Assembly (NCBI GenBank): GCA_017640265.1 | Contig: JAGFVZ010000016.1 | Span: 1 to 16,625, forward strand | Source: Anoxypelagibacter denitrificans | GTDB taxonomy: Bacteria > Pseudomonadota > Alphaproteobacteria > Pelagibacterales > Pelagibacteraceae | Direction: 5' to 3' | DNA length: 16,625 bases | Part shown: in pieces, positions 7,859-15,093 of the stretch | Layout: each line of letters opens with the position of its first letter | Numbering within the stretch: position 1 is the first letter of the stretch | Program-made: the position numbers and the translations under genes | Notes under the pieces: generated by a model | Seen by the model: the letters and a program-made list of their open reading frames with translations, nothing else | What the model was told of the DNA's origin: nothing | Database searches by the model: none

Positions 7859-9646
7859 ATGAATAAATTTAGAACCCATAATTGCTCAGAACTGACCGAA
7901 AAAGATATTGGAAAAAATATAAGATTATCAGGCTGGATACATAGAAAAAGAGATCATGGAAATTTGCTTTTTTTAGATATCAGGGATCATTTTGGAATAA
8001 CACAGTGCGTTATTGAGAATAAAGATAAAAATTTTAAGATTCTAGAAAAGTTAAAACCGGAATCTGTTATTTTAGTAGCCGGAGATGTTGTTAAAAGATC
8101 GAAGGATACTGAGAACAAAGAATTGAAAACAGGTTTAATTGAAGTTGCAATTAAAAACATTGAAATTCTTTCTGAGGCCAGTGAATTACCTATGCCAGTT
8201 TTTGGAGAACAAGAGTATCCGGAAGATATAAGATTAAAATATAGATTTATTGATCTAAGACGAAAAGAAATGCATGAAAATATTCAACTTCGATCTAAAA
8301 TTCTATCTTTTATAAGAAAAAAAATGCTTGAAAATAATTTTTTAGAATTTCAAACTCCAATTTTAACTGCTTCTAGCCCCGAAGGTGCTAGAGATTTTTT
8401 AGTTCCAAGTCGTCTTCACCCAGGGAAATTTTATGCCCTACCTCAAGCTCCTCAACAATTTAAGCAAATGGTTATGATATCTGGTTTTGACAGATACTTT
8501 CAGATAGCTCCTTGTTTTAGAGACGAAGATGGGAGAGCTGACCGAAGTCCTGGAGAGCATTATCAACTAGATATGGAGATGGCCTTTGTAGAACAAGACG
8601 ATGTATTTAAAGTTGTTGAACCAATCTTTTATGATTTATTCATAAAATTTGGAAAGGGAAAAAAAGTAAACAAACATCCATTTCCCAGGATTACTTATAA
8701 GGAGTCTCTAGAAAAATATGGAACAGATAAACCAGATTTAAGAAATCCTATTGAATTAGTTGATGTAACAAAAATTTTTGAATCAGACGATGTTAAATTG
8801 AAAATATTCAAAGAAATAATTAGAAAAAAAGGAATTGCCAAAGCCATTCCAGTAAAAAACACATCTTCTAAACCAAGAAGTTTTTTTGATAATTTAAATA
8901 ATTGGGCAATTGCAGAAGGGGCAAGTGGCATGGCCTATATTACATTTGAAAAAAGTAAAAATAAAATTATTGGAAAAGGGCCAATCTCAAAATTTTTTTC
9001 TGAAAAAGCTATATTGGAATTAATAAAAACTTGTAAAATAAGCGAGCAGGACTCTATTTTTTTTGTATGTAACGAAGCTACTGAAGCCATAAAATTTTCA
9101 GGTATAGCAAGGCAAAAAATTGGAGAAGAATTAAAGTTAATTGATAATACAAATTTTAGTTTTTGCTGGATTATTGATTATCCAATGTATCAATATGACG
9201 AAAAGGAAAAAAAAATTGATTTTAGCCACAATCCCTTTTCTATGCCACAAATTAATATAAAGGATTTTGACAAGTCAGATCCTTTGAAAATTTTAGCCTA
9301 TCAATACGATCTTGTTTGTAATGGATATGAATTATCATCAGGAGCAATTAGAAATCATATACCGGAATATTTATTCAAGGTTTTTAATAAGGTTGGTTAC
9401 TCAAAATCAATGGTAGAAAAAAATTTTTCAGGAATGATAAAGGCACTTTCTTATGGTGCTCCGCCTCACGGTGGCATGGCTCCAGGAATTGACCGGATCG
9501 TAATGCTTTTGGCTGACAAAAAAAACATCAGAGAGGTTACCTTATTTCCCATGAATCAAAACGCTGAAGATTTGCTAATGGAGGCTCCATCCGAAGTTAC
9601 TGAAAAGCAGCTTAAAGAATTAAATATTAAAATTATTAAGAAGTAG
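7859..9646 (+). CDS. aspS: Aspartyl-tRNA synthetase (possibly the Asp/Asn non-discriminating type)
   Basis: The 595-residue class IIb synthetase is of full bacterial length. The N-terminal OB-fold anticodon domain includes GWIHRKRDHGNLLFLDIRD (25-43). The catalytic domain has LPQAPQQFKQ, motif 2 starting FRDEDGRADRSPGEH at 220-234, a bacterial GAD insert domain in the middle (about 285-420), and motif 3 GGMAPGIDRIVMLL from 538 with the ATP-binding Arg546. His33 in KRDHG aligns by eye with His31 of Pseudomonas aeruginosa AspRS, a residue tied to charging tRNA-Asn as well as tRNA-Asp, where E. coli has Leu. If so, the cell needs GatCAB to convert Asp-tRNA-Asn. The enzyme identity is certain; the non-discriminating assignment is inference. 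The TAG stop abuts the stop of the next convergent gene with no base between. Confidence 0.96.
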   Translation: MNKFRTHNCSELTEKDIGKNIRLSGWIHRKRDHGNLLFLDIRDHFGITQCVIENKDKNFKILEKLKPESVILVAGDVVKRSKDTENKELKTGLIEVAIKNIEILSEASELPMPVFGEQEYPEDIRLKYRFIDLRRKEMHENIQLRSKILSFIRKKMLENNFLEFQTPILTASSPEGARDFLVPSRLHPGKFYALPQAPQQFKQMVMISGFDRYFQIAPCFRDEDGRADRSPGEHYQLDMEMAFVEQDDVFKVVEPIFYDLFIKFGKGKKVNKHPFPRITYKESLEKYGTDKPDLRNPIELVDVTKIFESDDVKLKIFKEIIRKKGIAKAIPVKNTSSKPRSFFDNLNNWAIAEGASGMAYITFEKSKNKIIGKGPISKFFSEKAILELIKTCKISEQDSIFFVCNEATEAIKFSGIARQKIGEELKLIDNTNFSFCWIIDYPMYQYDEKEKKIDFSHNPFSMPQINIKDFDKSDPLKILAYQYDLVCNGYELSSGAIRNHIPEYLFKVFNKVGYSKSMVEKNFSGMIKALSYGAPPHGGMAPGIDRIVMLLADKKNIREVTLFPMNQNAEDLLMEAPSEVTEKQLKELNIKIIKK

Positions 9647-10495
9647 TCAGCTTTTACTTTTACTTTTTAAATTAATTCTAACATCGCTTAAATCAACTAA
9701 TTTGTCCTGATAATTACTTCTAACAAACCCTTTGCTAGTAATATTTTTTACAATTTTTAGAAATTGATCGTCTTCATCATCTTCTTTTTTCACTTCTATA
9801 TTTGAACCACTTATACTCGGGGTGTGAGCCAATTCTTCTTTACCCAAGTAAGAGATTGCCAATTCTCTAAAAATATAATCTAAAATTGAAGTAGCACTTA
9901 AAATTCTATCGTTTCCATAAACTTTTCCTGATGGTTCAAATTTTGTGTCCAAGAATGCGTCAACAAATTCTTCCAAAGGTACTCCATATTGCAATCCTAA
10001 TGAGATAGCTATTGCAAAATTATTAGTTAAAGCTTTAACTAACTCACCTTCTTTATGTGTGTCTATAAAAATCTCTCCAATTTTTCCATCATCATATTCT
10101 CCAGTATGTAAATAAATTTTATGATCCCCAACAGCTGCTTTTTGAATGTAGCCTTTTCTTCTATCTGGCATTTGAAATCTTTTCTCGGAACCTTTGGTTT
10201 TATATTCTTTTCTATCTTGCAAAGTTTTTCTTAAAATCTCATTCTGAATAATTTTTGGACTTTCTTTTTCTAAATTATGATCAATTCTTAAATTATCTTT
10301 TAAATCAAGTTTTTTACCCTTTCTATTATCACCGCTCTTTTTGGTTTTTCTGTTATTAACTGTAACATTTATAATTTCTACTTTTCCGTCTTTTCTATTG
10401 TCGATATTAGACAGTTCTTTTTCATTAAGTTCGTCCAACTCATGTATTATTTTGAAAGCGCATGTGTAGTGAGTTTCAACTAAAAATTTTGACAT
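9647..10495 (-). CDS. Stand-alone TSCPD-domain protein, like the C-terminal part of class II ribonucleotide reductase
   Basis: Residues 109 to about 225 of this 282-residue protein match the TSCPD region of alphaproteobacterial adenosylcobalamin-dependent ribonucleotide reductase: MPDRRKGYIQKAAVG, then HTGEYDDGKIGEIFID, NNFAIAISLGLQYGVPLEEF and ATSILDYIFRELAISYLG. The catalytic barrel, active-site cysteines and substrate loops of a reductase are all absent, and so is the Cys-rich zinc tail that often ends NrdJ. Residues 1-108 are charged, with recurring NRK triplets (33-35, 48-50, 57-59), and probably fold separately or stay disordered. An acidic linker (236-244) leads to a short C-terminal segment. 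The reading frame is open and the start has a strong AAGGAAG site, so it looks functional rather than decayed. It is convergent with aspS at zero spacing and divergent from the NDUFA12 operon. Function is unknown; an accessory or regulatory role in dNTP synthesis is only a guess. Confidence 0.82.
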   Translation of the reverse strand: MSKFLVETHYTCAFKIIHELDELNEKELSNIDNRKDGKVEIINVTVNNRKTKKSGDNRKGKKLDLKDNLRIDHNLEKESPKIIQNEILRKTLQDRKEYKTKGSEKRFQMPDRRKGYIQKAAVGDHKIYLHTGEYDDGKIGEIFIDTHKEGELVKALTNNFAIAISLGLQYGVPLEEFVDAFLDTKFEPSGKVYGNDRILSATSILDYIFRELAISYLGKEELAHTPSISGSNIEVKKEDDEDDQFLKIVKNITSKGFVRSNYQDKLVDLSDVRINLKSKSKS

Positions 10496-10499
10496 AATT

Positions 10500-10506
10500 C
10501 TTCCTT
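10500..10506 (-). promoter_or_regulatory. Strong Shine-Dalgarno site of the TSCPD gene
   Basis: Read on the minus strand this is AAGGAAG, four bases before the ATG at 10495-10493. It is one of the few clear ribosome sites in the window and fixes the start of the gene. Confidence 0.7.
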
Positions 10507-10566
10507 AGTTTATTGAAAGTAATAGGGTTTAAGGTATATATCATATTTGGTATGTGTCTATGTTAT

Positions 10567-10572
10567 TATAAT
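10567..10572 (+). promoter_or_regulatory. Candidate -10 box for the NDUFA12 operon
   Basis: A perfect TATAAT lies in the 120-bp divergent region, 43 nt before the ATG at 10616. The best -35-like sequence, TTGGTA at 10547-10552, is only 14 bp away, shorter than the usual 16-18, so a regulated or activator-dependent promoter is possible. The rest of the region (10496-10615) also holds a TATGAT on the minus strand (10545-10540) that could serve the TSCPD gene. Confidence 0.4.
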
Positions 10573-10587
10573 ACAATTTGAAATTGT
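10573..10587. promoter_or_regulatory. 15-bp palindrome, candidate operator at the NDUFA12 operon start site
   Basis: ACAATTT-G-AAATTGT is a perfect inverted repeat with 7-bp arms around one central base. It begins immediately after the TATAAT box, over the expected transcription start. A dimeric repressor bound here would block initiation. The arms are A+T-rich, which raises the chance of a random match. Confidence 0.35.
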
Positions 10588-10615
10588 GTGGATTTTAAAA
10601 TTAGTATAAAAAAAA

Positions 10616-10975
10616 ATGATAAAACAAATTTTTACTTGGTGGCATTCTCAAACGATAGGAACTTTTTTATATACAATTTTTTTTGGAAAATTAGTTGGAA
10701 GAGACGAATCCGGAAATAAATATTATGAGAATAGAAAAAAAGACAAAAGATGGGTTGTCTACAAGGGAGAGATAAATGCATCTAAAATAACATCGGATTG
10801 GTATTCTTGGATCCATTATACTAGCAATATTAAACCAGTAGAAAAAAATTATAATAAATATCCGTGGCAAAAACCTCATTTAGAAAATAAAACCGGAACT
10901 AACGAATCATATAAACCCAATAAAATTTCAAAAAAAAGCAAAGATTTTAAAAAATATGAAACTTGGAAACCTTAG
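10616..10975 (+). CDS. NDUFA12-family (B17.2) accessory subunit of NADH:ubiquinone oxidoreductase
   Basis: This 119-residue protein belongs to the small complex I accessory family shared by mitochondria and alphaproteobacteria, where it binds the peripheral arm of respiratory complex I. The recognisable core is IGTFLYTIFFGKLVGRDESG (about 14-33), then NKYYEN, RWVVYKGE (about 45-52), and the SDWYSWIHYTSN segment (about 60-71) with its conserved aromatic residues, followed by PWQKPHLENKTGT (about 83-95). The C-terminus is a short Lys-rich tail. There is no signal peptide, as expected for a subunit facing the cytoplasm. The coding end overlaps the DUF2155 gene by 20 nt, the pairing usual in alphaproteobacteria and away from the nuo cluster. 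This family is a good marker of alphaproteobacterial origin. Confidence 0.93.
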   Translation: MIKQIFTWWHSQTIGTFLYTIFFGKLVGRDESGNKYYENRKKDKRWVVYKGEINASKITSDWYSWIHYTSNIKPVEKNYNKYPWQKPHLENKTGTNESYKPNKISKKSKDFKKYETWKP

Positions 10976-11453
10976 TTTTGCTATCTCTATTTTGTTAATT
11001 TTTTTTAATTTCACATACCTTGGTTCTCAGGAAAAGGTGAATTTACAGGATTTACAACCAACATTTGAAGAAGAAACTGATGCTATAGATCCAGAAAAAG
11101 ATGGTCAAATTTCAAAAATAAAATCAAAAAAAAAAACAGATATCGGTACAAGCGAAACAGTTGTAAAATTTAGAGCTTTAGATAAAATTACTGCTAAGAC
11201 CTCAGATATATCCATAGTAGTTGGAAAGAAAAAAAGAGTTGGACATTTGGAAATTTTACCTAAAAAATGTGCAAAATCTCAGGGAGGAAATAACAAGGGA
11301 GTAGTAGCATATATACAGGTAAAAGATTTATCAGAGAAGAGAGATGATAAGGTTTTTGTATTTAATGGATGGACGTTTTCATCAAGTCCTTTCCTAAGAG
11401 AATTTGATCATCCGGTCTATGACTTGTGGTTAACAGGTTGTGAAAACATATAA
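10956..11453 (+). CDS. DUF2155-family exported protein
   Basis: The 165-residue protein carries a signal peptide (hydrophobic 5-22, likely cleavage LGS|QEK after 24), so the mature form is periplasmic. A charged, low-complexity linker (about 27-65) leads to the DUF2155 domain at 68-165. Its hallmarks are FRALDKITAKTSDISIVVGK, GHLEILPKKC, VFNGWTFSSSP and the terminal HPVYDLWLTGCEN. Two cysteines, Cys105 and Cys162, sit where a periplasmic disulfide could form. I know of no established function for the family. Its 20-nt overlap with the NDUFA12 gene shows tight co-expression; whether it has anything to do with complex I is open. The next gene starts 2 nt after its stop. Confidence 0.88.
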   Translation: MKLGNLSFAISILLIFFNFTYLGSQEKVNLQDLQPTFEEETDAIDPEKDGQISKIKSKKKTDIGTSETVVKFRALDKITAKTSDISIVVGKKKRVGHLEILPKKCAKSQGGNNKGVVAYIQVKDLSEKRDDKVFVFNGWTFSSSPFLREFDHPVYDLWLTGCENI

Positions 11454-11455
11454 AA

Positions 11456-12625
11456 ATGAAGTATTCAGATATAACAAAACTTAAACACTTAGCTCAGGAC
11501 AAGAAGTCAAGATCAGCTAATCCTGCAATCGTGAGAGCCTCTACCGTTTTTTTTAAAACCATGCAGGAGCTTATTAAGCATGAAAAGTTAGTAAAAAAAT
11601 ATAAGAAGGTAGATTTTTATGAATATGGACGAGGAGGGAGTCAAACAACAATAGCATTAGAAAATTTTATCGCAGAGCTAGAGGGGGCACACCGTGTTTT
11701 CTTAACGCCTACAGGATTTGCTGCTATTGCCCTATCAATCATGAGTTTTTGTAGGCCCGGAGATGAAATTATTGTTACAGACGCGTGTTATCATCCCACT
11801 CGAAAGATTACATCAGAACTGCTTAAAGAATTTGAGGTTAAGACTCAATTCTACAACCCTGATGATTTTGAAAGTCTTAAAGAAAAAGTTACAGAAAAAA
11901 CAAAAATGATATTTGTAGAAAACCCAGGTAGTAGTACTTTTGAATTTCAAGATTTATCGAAAATTATTCGGTTAGCAAAAAAAAATAATATTATTACAGC
12001 CATAGATAACACTTGGGGCACTCCATTATTTTTCAAACCTTTAAAACTAGGATTTGATATATCAATTTCTTCTGCAACAAAATATTTTTCAGGACATTCG
12101 GACGTTATGCTTGGAACAGTAGCGGTAAATAAAAAGATATATTCAAAGGTAGAGTTTTATAACCGTACTGCCGGTTATAGAGTCTCTGCAGATGATGCTT
12201 ATTTAGTCCTAAGAGGATTAAGAACTTTAGATGTTAGACTAGAAAGACATCAAAAAAATACCAAGCAAATTATCAATTTTTTAAGAAAAGAGAAAAAAAT
12301 TAAAGAAGTTCTTTATCCATATAAAAAAGGTACAAAAAATTATAAAAACTGGAAAAAATACTATTCAGGGGCAACAGGTTTGCTTTCTGTCATCATTCAA
12401 AGCAAAAGTAAAAATTCAGTTTTTAAATTTGTCAACTCACTTAAATTATTTGGGATAGGGCAAAGTTGGGGAGGCTTTGAAAGCTTAGCGCTGTATCAAA
12501 AAATTCAAAGAATATATAAAAAATATATTAAAAAAAATCATCATATTGTAAGACTACACATTGGCCTAGAAGACCCGAGTGAATTGATTGCAGATTTAAA
12601 ACAAGCTTTAAAAAAAATAAAATGA
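11456..12625 (+). CDS. metC: Cystathionine beta-lyase-like PLP enzyme (Cys/Met metabolism family)
   Basis: The 389-residue fold-type I PLP enzyme probably cleaves cystathionine to homocysteine, pyruvate and ammonia in methionine synthesis. Lys209 in SSATKYFSGHSD is the Schiff-base lysine and Asp184 in AIDNTWGTP pairs with the PLP ring nitrogen. Tyr57 and Arg59 in YEYGRGG correspond to the tyrosine and arginine that bind the neighbouring subunit's cofactor phosphate. The C-terminal SWGGFESL is typical of MetC. Length and the DNTW and GHSD motifs fit MetC better than cystathionine gamma-synthase or methionine gamma-lyase, though substrate cannot be settled by motifs. It starts 2 nt after the DUF2155 gene and shares ATGA with the MFS gene, so transport of a related sulfur or amino compound by that protein is plausible but unproven. 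Confidence 0.82.
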   Translation: MKYSDITKLKHLAQDKKSRSANPAIVRASTVFFKTMQELIKHEKLVKKYKKVDFYEYGRGGSQTTIALENFIAELEGAHRVFLTPTGFAAIALSIMSFCRPGDEIIVTDACYHPTRKITSELLKEFEVKTQFYNPDDFESLKEKVTEKTKMIFVENPGSSTFEFQDLSKIIRLAKKNNIITAIDNTWGTPLFFKPLKLGFDISISSATKYFSGHSDVMLGTVAVNKKIYSKVEFYNRTAGYRVSADDAYLVLRGLRTLDVRLERHQKNTKQIINFLRKEKKIKEVLYPYKKGTKNYKNWKKYYSGATGLLSVIIQSKSKNSVFKFVNSLKLFGIGQSWGGFESLALYQKIQRIYKKYIKKNHHIVRLHIGLEDPSELIADLKQALKKIK

Positions 12626-13848
12626 GTCAAACAAAGTTTTTTCCAAGCAAATTAGCTTTGATCACTCTTTTATCTGCTTGTGGGATTGTGGCAGTTTCCA
12701 TGGGGCTTCGTCAAACCTTTGGTTTATTTTCCGATTTTTTTGTTAAAGATTTACAATGTACCGTTACTCAATTTGGTTTGGCAATTGGAATACAAATGTT
12801 GATGTGGGGAATGTTTGCTCCTATTTTTGGTGCCATGGCAGATAAAATAGGCGGAAATAAAGTTACGATCATAGCATTTATTTTCATGGCTCTTGGAATT
12901 TATTTGCTTTATTCCGGACCTAACACAGGTATTTTTTTTCAAATTAACCTTGGATTATTAGTTGGCATCGGTCTTGGGGGAACAGCGATAAGTGTTCAAA
13001 TAGCTGAAGTTGGCAAACACTTTCCTAATCAAACAAGAGGTCTTGCTATTGGGATTGTTGTAGCGACGGCGTCTATAGGTTATTTTTTCTCTCCACTGTA
13101 TACAAAATTTGCTTTATCAGCATATGGTTGGGAAAAGACACTGCAGACTTTTTTGTATTTTATTATTTTTGGCATGATTGCGGCTATTTTTCTTTTTCCA
13201 GTTAAAAAAGATAACACAACAAACAATATTAAAGTAAATGAACAAACAATTGGTGATGCATTAAAAGAGGCGTTTAATCACAAAGGTTTTATACTTTTAA
13301 TTTTTGGTTTTTTCGTTTGCGGATTTAATATTACTTTGGTTGCAGCACATATACCTGGATATATGCAAGAAAGAGGTTTTGAAGCATGGACAGCTTTTGC
13401 AATTTTGTCGTTAATAGGTCTTTTTAATATTTTTGGTACATTAACCTTTGGATTTTTGTCTGGAAAATATAGTAAGAAAATACTGTTGAGCATTTTATAT
13501 TTTTCACGTGGAATAGTGCTAATTTTATTTTTATTTCTACCTCCTTCTCCTTACACAGCTCTTGGTTTTGGCATTCTTTATGGTTATCTTTGGCTTGCTA
13601 CTATACCGCCAACTAATGGTATTATTTCTCAGATTTTTGGAACCAAATATTTAGCTACGTTATATGGAATTGTATTTTTTAGCCATCAAATAGGCGGTTT
13701 TTTAGGAGCTTATCTAGGAGGATATTTTTTTGATAAATATGGTTCTTATGATTACGCATTCTACTTATCGATTGGACTTTCTTTTTTCGCCACCCTTGTA
13801 CACTTGCCCATAGATGAAAAGCCTGTTATGAGAATTTCTGTTACTTAA
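12622..13848 (+). CDS. Major facilitator superfamily transporter, substrate unknown
   Basis: The 408-residue protein has about twelve hydrophobic segments in two halves of six, with a cytoplasmic loop near residues 190-215. The MFS motif A is visible at 70-80 as GAMADKIGGNK, after transmembrane segment 2, with a weaker copy in the second half (FGFLSGKYSKK). It resembles monocarboxylate or oxalate/formate-type permeases of the COG2223/COG2814 kind more than drug pumps, but this is only a general impression. Its start overlaps the metC-like stop by 4 nt (ATGA), so the two are translationally coupled. Import or export of a methionine-pathway or other amino-acid-derived compound would fit, but no specific substrate can be read from the sequence. 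Confidence 0.9.
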   Translation: MSQTKFFPSKLALITLLSACGIVAVSMGLRQTFGLFSDFFVKDLQCTVTQFGLAIGIQMLMWGMFAPIFGAMADKIGGNKVTIIAFIFMALGIYLLYSGPNTGIFFQINLGLLVGIGLGGTAISVQIAEVGKHFPNQTRGLAIGIVVATASIGYFFSPLYTKFALSAYGWEKTLQTFLYFIIFGMIAAIFLFPVKKDNTTNNIKVNEQTIGDALKEAFNHKGFILLIFGFFVCGFNITLVAAHIPGYMQERGFEAWTAFAILSLIGLFNIFGTLTFGFLSGKYSKKILLSILYFSRGIVLILFLFLPPSPYTALGFGILYGYLWLATIPPTNGIISQIFGTKYLATLYGIVFFSHQIGGFLGAYLGGYFFDKYGSYDYAFYLSIGLSFFATLVHLPIDEKPVMRISVT

Positions 13849-13871
13849 AATTATTAAGCGCTTTATTTAGT

Positions 13872-13877
13872 AGGAAG
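13872..13877 (+). promoter_or_regulatory. Shine-Dalgarno site deciding the TTG start of pabB
   Basis: AGGAAG lies five bases before the TTG at 13883. An in-frame TAG at 13871-13873 rules out any upstream start, and the first internal ATG is about 60 codons in, past conserved sequence, so TTG is the start. Confidence 0.75.
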
Positions 13878-13882
13878 ATTAT

Positions 13883-15091
13883 TTGAAGAAGGATCCTTAT
13901 CTAGAAAAACTTTATCACTCGAAAAAACCGTTTATCATTTACAAAGTGAAAAATGGATATGATTTATTTACAGATTTTTCAGAAAAAATAATTCTTCATA
14001 ACAAAAATATAGATAATTTTTTTAAAAAAATTAGAAAACTTAAAAAATTTAGATCTTCAAATAAATTTTGTAGCATGTATATCGGATTTTTTGGATATCA
14101 ATTGTTATGTAATTTAATTCATGTCAAAGTACCCAAACAGAAAAATTCCCATTTTCCGATGGGAATTTTTTATAAACCGGAAACAGTTATCAAAATAAGA
14201 AAAAATATCACAATTAGGAGCTCATTGAAGAATTTTAGAAATTTATTTGAAAATAAAATTTTTAACCAAACAAGAATTTTGAGTCCATTTAAAATCAATA
14301 TTGACATCAATAGATACAAAAATATTTTTAATCAATTTTCAAAAAACCTAAGAGAAGGAAAGACCTATCAAATAAAAATATGTACAAAATATAAAAATAA
14401 ATCCACCATAGATCCAGTTTCAATGTTTTGGAAATTGATGAAAACAAACGCTTCACCCGAGTCTTTTATGATAAGAGATAACAATTATTGTATTGTTAGC
14501 TGCTCACCAGAAACTTTAATTGAAAAGAAAGGGAAATTTATTACAACAAAACCTATAGCCGGAACATTAAGAAAAACAAAAAATACGAATATCAGAAAGG
14601 CTCATTCTTTTTTCAAAAACAACATCAAAGAGACAAAAGAGCATAATATGATCGTAGATATGGAAAGAAGCGATCTTTCAAAAATCTGCAAATATAACAC
14701 AGTAAAAATTTCAAAATTGAAATATGTAGAAGAATACAGGCATCTTTATCATTATGTTTCTGCAATTAAAGGTGAATTAAAAAAGAATGTTACAACAAAA
14801 GATATTATTACAGCTATGATGCCAGGCGGATCTGTTATCGGTTGTCCCAAAATAAGTACTTTAAATCTATTAAATCGACAAGAAAAAGAGAGTCGCAATA
14901 TATACACTGGCGCTTTTGGATACATTAACTCAGAATTAGATATGAGATTTAATAATATAATTCGCACTATTATAAATTTCAAAGGTTCATCAGAAATAGC
15001 AGTTGCTAGCGGTGTAGTTATTGATAGTACAGCAAAAAAGGAGTTTAATGAAAATTATATTAAGGCCAAGTCTTTAATAAATTTATTTTGA
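13883..15091 (+). CDS. pabB: Chorismate-binding enzyme, aminodeoxychorismate synthase component I (PabB-type)
   Basis: This 402-residue protein would aminate chorismate with ammonia from the neighbouring amidotransferase. The chorismate-binding domain fills the C-terminal two thirds: GKTYQIKIC, SCSPETLIEKK, the KPIAGT loop at 223-228, EHNMIVDMERSDL from 253, YRHLYHYVSAIKG, PGGSVIGCPK at 314-323 and YTGAFGYI. Position 226 is Ala, as in TrpE; E. coli PabB has Lys274 there. The TrpE-type N-terminal LLES tryptophan-binding motif is missing and the protein is shorter than a typical TrpE of about 500 residues. Together with the pabA and pabC genes behind it, this favours p-aminobenzoate synthesis over anthranilate. 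The gap to the MFS gene is 34 nt without an obvious terminator. Start is TTG with a good AGGAAG site. Confidence 0.8.
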   Translation: MKKDPYLEKLYHSKKPFIIYKVKNGYDLFTDFSEKIILHNKNIDNFFKKIRKLKKFRSSNKFCSMYIGFFGYQLLCNLIHVKVPKQKNSHFPMGIFYKPETVIKIRKNITIRSSLKNFRNLFENKIFNQTRILSPFKINIDINRYKNIFNQFSKNLREGKTYQIKICTKYKNKSTIDPVSMFWKLMKTNASPESFMIRDNNYCIVSCSPETLIEKKGKFITTKPIAGTLRKTKNTNIRKAHSFFKNNIKETKEHNMIVDMERSDLSKICKYNTVKISKLKYVEEYRHLYHYVSAIKGELKKNVTTKDIITAMMPGGSVIGCPKISTLNLLNRQEKESRNIYTGAFGYINSELDMRFNNIIRTIINFKGSSEIAVASGVVIDSTAKKEFNENYIKAKSLINLF

Positions 15092-15093
15092 TA

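Noticed and set aside
12751..13493. Short minus-strand open frames within the MFS gene
   Set aside because: They are antisense to a well-supported transporter and have no recognisable protein features.
13856..13863. AAGCGCTT palindrome between the MFS gene and pabB as a terminator stem
   Set aside because: It is only an 8-base self-complementary word with no loop and no following U-run, so it cannot form a proper terminator hairpin.
13883..15091. Naming the chorismate enzyme trpE on the basis of PIAGT
   Set aside because: No LLES motif, shorter than TrpE, and followed by pabA and an aminotransferase IV gene; the Ala is reported as a finding instead.
15088..15093. TTG at 15088 as the start of pabA
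   Set aside because: It adds only Met-Ile before MIYLID, overlaps the pabB stop and has no ribosome site; the ATG at 15094 gives the canonical N-terminus.
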